64,000 bases of DNA from Paenibacillus massiliensis 2301065 = DSM 16942 (GTDB taxonomy: Bacteria > Bacillota > Bacilli > Paenibacillales > Paenibacillaceae), in contig NZ_KB898186.1 in the NCBI RefSeq assembly GCF_000377505.1, positions 248,001 to 312,000 of the forward strand. Reading direction: 5' to 3'. Numbering within the stretch: the stretch's first letter is position 1; each line of letters begins with the position of its first letter. The notes below the pieces were generated by a model. That model worked only from the letters and a program-made list of their open reading frames with translations, was not told the origin of the DNA and ran no database searches. Positions 49,801 through 55,800 of this stretch are shown here, piece after piece. A program made the translations under genes and the position numbers.

Positions 49801-52800
49801 ATGTGATGGAAGCTCCAGATCAGTAGATAATCGTCCTTATCCTTTTTCAGTACAGATACACGGAGTAGCACATCTTGCGTCAGATCGAAGCCCCTGGTCC
49901 GATCGCTATCAATATAGTGCTTAATCTTGCTTTCGCGCTGAAGCTCATCGAGATTGCTCAGATCCTCATAATTGAACTCACTGTGTCTGGTACGGTACAC
50001 GATCTGTATCGGGTCACCCCAGCCATTATGAAAATTGGTGCGAAGTGCAGAATGTCTTTGTAACAAAGCGTCCAGACTCTGCTTGAAGCCCTGCGGATCG
50101 AATGGGCCATGCCACTCGAATGTGGCCTGCTCAAAATAGGATGATGAATCAGGCTCCAGCAGGCTGTGGAAGAACATGCCCTTCTGCATAGGCGTCAGCC
50201 TGTAAGCATTCTCGATCTCGCCGATATGACGATGCTGCTCTGACAGCTGCTCAAGCTGCTCGATGCCAAGTCCCTTCAGTAGCAGGTCGCTAGGCGTCAG
50301 CTCTGGGAATTCTTTGGCTGCACAATGCTGGATGACATTTTGCAAGGATGTGTGAATAAGGCCAGCCAGGTGCTCCATCGTCTCTTGGTGGTACTGGGTA
50401 GGGCGATAGCTGATGTCGAGCTGCAGTATCCCTCCGGTAATCAATCCGTTCATGTCCAAGGCATAGACCTGCCCGGTATGCTCACTCACTGCACGACCCG
50501 TCGAATAAGGGGACAGGCGCAAGGAGCTATTGCTCAGATCCTGGTCGAATTGGCCCAGGTAATTAAAGCTGATATCAGGCTTGAGATGATCGAAGTTCTT
50601 CTCCGTATGCTCGGACAGGTACTTCAATAAGCCGAATCCGATCCCCTTATGAGGAATAATCCTCATGCTCTCCTTGATCTTCTTAATCTGGTATGACAGC
50701 TCACTGTGACCCATATCCAGAACAACAGGGAATTGGGTGGTGAACCAACCGACAGTACGCGTGATATCAATCCCCGGGATTATCGGCTCCCGTCCGTGTC
50801 CTTCCAGATTGACCATCACTTGCTCGATACCGCACCAGGATTGAATAGCTAGGCCCAGTGCAGTCAAAAGCAGATCATTCGTCTCCGTGCTATAGGCCCG
50901 GTTAGCCTGTCTAAGCAGGAGTTCTGTCTCTTCTTCGCTCCATTGAACTGTGACCGTAGCAGAGTCACTTATTGTAGACGTAACTAGTGGCTCATCCTTG
51001 GGCAATGGTTCAAGCTGGATATCACGATATTGCTCCCAATACATGCGCTCTGATTCCATAGCCTGCCCATCAGCATACAGTGACAGCTCTTGTGCCCAGG
51101 CCTGATACGAATCGGTCTTTAGCGGCGACTGGATCTCCTGGCCATTCATGATCTGCTCATAGCCTGCTGAAATATCCTCGAACAGAATTCTCCACGACAC
51201 ACCATCCACAGCTAAATGGTGAATAACGATGAGCAGATGATCTCCATCTGTGCATCGGAACAGACCCATTTTCAACAAAGGACCATTCGTCAGATCCATG
51301 CTCCCTTGAATCTCATTGGATTTAGCCTCTATGGCTGCGCTTGGGTTAGCCTCTCCTTGAAGGTCAAGACACTCCAGGGTGAATAATTCACCATCCGAGA
51401 TGCTGCGATTCCATGCCTGATATCCTGAATCCGTCTGACGAAATACGAGACGTAGCGCATCGTGATGCTCAACAACTCGAGTCATGACACGACGAAGCGC
51501 CGCTTCTTGGAACCCATCTTCCCGGAATAGCATAACTGCTTGGTTAAAATGGTGCGCAGAGGCTCCATACTGTTCAAAAAACCAATGTTGTATAGGGAGC
51601 AGGGCAGTAGAGCCTGTAACGACACCTTGCTCAGCAACGCGACCTGCTGCTTGTACATATGGGCTCAAGCCTGCAATTGTCGGGTTTTTGAAGAGCTCCT
51701 TCATTTCCAGACGATAACCGGACTGGAACAGCCTGGAGGATACCTGAATCGACTTGATAGAGTCGCCACCCAGATCGAAGAAGCTGTCATGAATACTGAT
51801 ATTACGCACACCAAGCACGCTCTGCCAGGCAGATGCCAGTGCTTGCTCTACCGCAGTCCGTGGTGCCACATATTCATTTCCGGTATGAACGTTAACCTCA
51901 GGAGCAGGCAGCATCCTGCGATCGACCTTCCCATTGGCTGTCAGTGGCAATTGCTCGATCTGCACGAAATAGGATGGAATCATATAGCTAGGCAGCTTGT
52001 TGCCCAATGTGCTCCGTAGCTCACGTGCATTCAGCCGGCTATCGGCTGTGAAGTAGGCACACAGCTGTTTTTGTCCATGATCGTCTTCACGTGCAATGAC
52101 GACAGCCTCATGGATTTCCTCCAGTTGTAGCAGCTGTGCCTCAATTTCGCTTAGCTCAATCCGATAGCCACGGATTTTCACCTGCTCATCTATCCGACCT
52201 TTGAATTCAAGCGTGCCGTCAGGCCGCCAGCGCACCAGGTCTCCGGTCCGATAGCAGCGTTCATCTGCTCGAATCGGGTCTTGCAGGAACTTCTCTGCTG
52301 TCAACTCCGGACGATTCAAGTATCCACGTGCTACACCATCCCCGCCGACGATCAGCTCACCCCAGGCCCCAATTGGGACAAGCTTCATCATGCTATCTAC
52401 AACATAAGCTGTAGAATTGTTAATGGGGTGTCCAATGGGTGCTGATTCCATGAGCAGGCCAGGGATCTGATAGGTAGTCGAGAAGGTTGTATTCTCAGTC
52501 GGGCCGTAGCCGTTCACAATGTGGAGCGCTGGATTGTCCTGAAGTACCCGGTTAATATGTTGCACGGAGAGTACATCCCCGCCGCTAATCAATGTCTTCA
52601 TAGAACGGAACAGCTGGCTGTTCTGCTGCGATAGCTGATTGAAGAGAGGGGAGGTCAGCCACATTGTCGTAATGCCATAATCTTCAATGGTCTGTTGCAG
52701 CTTGCAGGCGTCCAGGATGACATCTTTGTTAGCCAGATAGAGCTGACCGCCATTCAGCAAAGCTCCCCATATTTCAAAGGTAGACGCATCAAACGTAATC

Positions 52801-55800
52801 GCACCTGTCTGCAATATACGTGTGTTGTCATCAAGCACAGCATAATTCGTATTTTTCACCAGACGCACGACATTCCGGTGTTCAATCATGACGCCTTTGG
52901 GCTGGCCAGTGGTTCCTGAAGTATAGATTACATAAGCCAAATCAGTAGGCATATTCACGGGATCAAGGTTCGATCCGTCTTGTGCGTAGATCTCGGTGTC
53001 ATTCAAATTAAGCATTTGGCCAACAAAATCAATATCTGTACGATCCAGATCATGACCACGGGTAAGCAGAAGCTGTGCTCCCGAATCCTCCAGTATGTAG
53101 CTGATACGCTCGGCTGGATAATCAGGATCAATAGCTACATAAGCTCCTCCGGCCTTAAGAATGGCTAGAATACCGACCATCAGCTCAGTCGAGCGATGGG
53201 CAGCGATCGCTACAGGTTGATCCCGAACGACGCCATGCTCTCTAAGTGTTCGCGCTAGCTGGTTAGCTTGACTGTTAAGCTCGTGGTATTGAAGCTCAAC
53301 ACCCTCATATACGAGAGCAACCTGCGTACCATTCAATACGGCTTGCTCCTCAAATAGCTGGTGAATTGTGCTATTGCGTGGGTAGTCTGCTGCAGTTGCA
53401 TTGAACTGCTCCACAATCTGTACCCGTTCCTGAGGTGTAATGATCTCAATCGCTGACAGCTTCGTCTCGGGTCTAGCTATGATAACGTCAATCAACTGCT
53501 GCAGGTGCTGCGCCAACCGTTCCACAGTATCTTGCTGGAATAGCGAGGTAGCATATTCCATGCTGCATGCCAGCTCGCTGACGCCCTCGGTGATCTGGAG
53601 TGTCAGATCGAACTTGGCCGTCTGATGTGAATGAGGATAGGGCTTGAATTGTAAGCCATCGAGCTCCTGCGTATCTTGCTCAACATTTTGCAGCACAAAT
53701 AAAGTATCAAACAGGGGATTGCGGCTTAGATCGCGCCGGAGATCCAGCTTGTCTACAAGCTCCTCGAACGGATAATCTTGATGCTCAAAGGCTTTTAGGG
53801 AGGCTTCCTTTGTTTCCTGTACATACTGAACGAAGGTCTTATCCGCAGCCGGATAACTACGGATTGCCAGTGTATTCACGAACATTCCGATGATGCCGTC
53901 CAGATCAGCGTGTGGTCTGCCAGCAATGGGTGTGCCTACAATGATGTCTTCTTGTCTGGTGTATTTATGAAGTAATGCGGTGTAAGCCGAGAGAAGTACC
54001 ATGAACAAGGTAGAGCCAGTCTGTGTAGCAAGCTGCTGCAATGCCGCCGTACGGGATTGATCCAATACAAATTCCACTGAGTTCCCGGCGAAGCTCTGGA
54101 CAGGTGGTCTTGTAAAATCTGTTGGCAGCTCCAACACCGGTAATTCATCCTGGTACACATTCAGCCAATATGTCTTTTGTGTGCTCATACGGTCAGTGTG
54201 TGCCTGCTTCAATTGCCAGCCTGCGTAGTCTTTGTACTGTATTCGTAGCGCGGGAAGACCCAGTCCCTCGTACAGGCGATTGAATTCATCCACCAGAATA
54301 CGAATGGATACTCCATCGGAAATAATGTGATGCATGTCGAATAGCAGCAAATGACGATTCATGTCCAGTTCGACCAATCCTACACGGAGAAGAGGAGCCG
54401 TCTGAAGGTCGAATGCTCTAATGAAACGATTAATGCAGACTTCTGCGTCTTGCTCCTTCGCTTGAGTGTACTCGATGGCAAATGGAACCTCTGCGTGTAC
54501 ACGTTGTACGGGCTCTCCACCAACGACGTCAAAGCTCGTTCTTAATGTTTCATGCCGCTGAATCAGCTGTTGGAAGGCTTTCTCCACACGCTTACGGTCC
54601 AGATCACCCTCAACAAGCATCACACCAGGCATGTTATAGCTAATCTCTCCACCCTCAAGCTGGCTCAACAGATACAGCCGCTTTTGAGCCGAAGAGACCG
54701 GGTAATACGCCTGTGTCTCAATAACAGGGATAGCTGTGTATGTGCTATGTGCTCTTCCTTCCAACAACTGAGCCATTTGCTCAATAGTCGGTGCCTGGAA
54801 TACCTCTCGCAAAGAGAGGTTCATATTTAATTCTTTCTCTATACGGGCGGTCATGAGCGTAGCGCGTAGGGAATGACCCCCGATCTCGAAGAAATTATCC
54901 TTCACGCCAACAGCTGTTAGCCCCAGTATGCCTTCCCAGATCCGTGCAAGCTGTGCCTCACGTTCATTGCGAGGTGCTATATAAGCTTCACCCGTGTTCA
55001 TATGGCCTTCAGGCGCTGGCAGTGCCCTGCGGTCAATCTTGCCATTGGATGTTAACGGCATGCTCGGAAGCTGTATGAAGTAGCCCGGGAGCATATAGGC
55101 TGGTAAATTCTCCGAAAGTCTGTCTTTGAGCTCTCCGACAGTCAGAGGCCGACTTGCCACGAAGTATGCGCATAGCTGCTTCTCTCCGTGAGTATCTTCC
55201 TTGGCCAGTACGACGGCCTCCTGAATCTCCTCCACTTTGGCGAGTTGCGTCTCTACTTCTCCTAGTTCAATCCGATAGCCACGAATTTTCACCTGATGGT
55301 CAATGCGCCCCAAATACTCGATGTTACCGTCCGGCAGCCAGCGAGCGAGGTCACCGCTACGATACATTCGTTCTCCGGGCTCAAAGGGATTGTCCACGAA
55401 TTTCTCCGCTGTCAATTCCGGGCGGTTCAGGTAACCACGCGCAAGTCCATCTCCAGCTACATACATCTCCCCAGCTACGCCAATCGGCAACAGTCTTCGG
55501 TGCTCATCAAGTACGTACACCTTTAGCGTCGGAATAGGACCGCCGATATTGCTCTTTGCCTGCTCAATCTCGACTTCGGTAATTTCTTTATATGTAACGT
55601 GGACCGTTGTCTCTGTAATTCCATACATGTTGATCAGCTGTGTATTCGGATAGGCAGCCCGCCATTCTTTCAAGAGCTGTGGACTCAGGGCCTCGCCTCC
55701 GAAGATCACTTGGCGCACCCTCAGCTTTTGCTGCGGAGCAGCCAGCGCCTCGCGCAACAACTGATAGAAATACGTAGGTGTCTGGTTCAGGATCGTGATC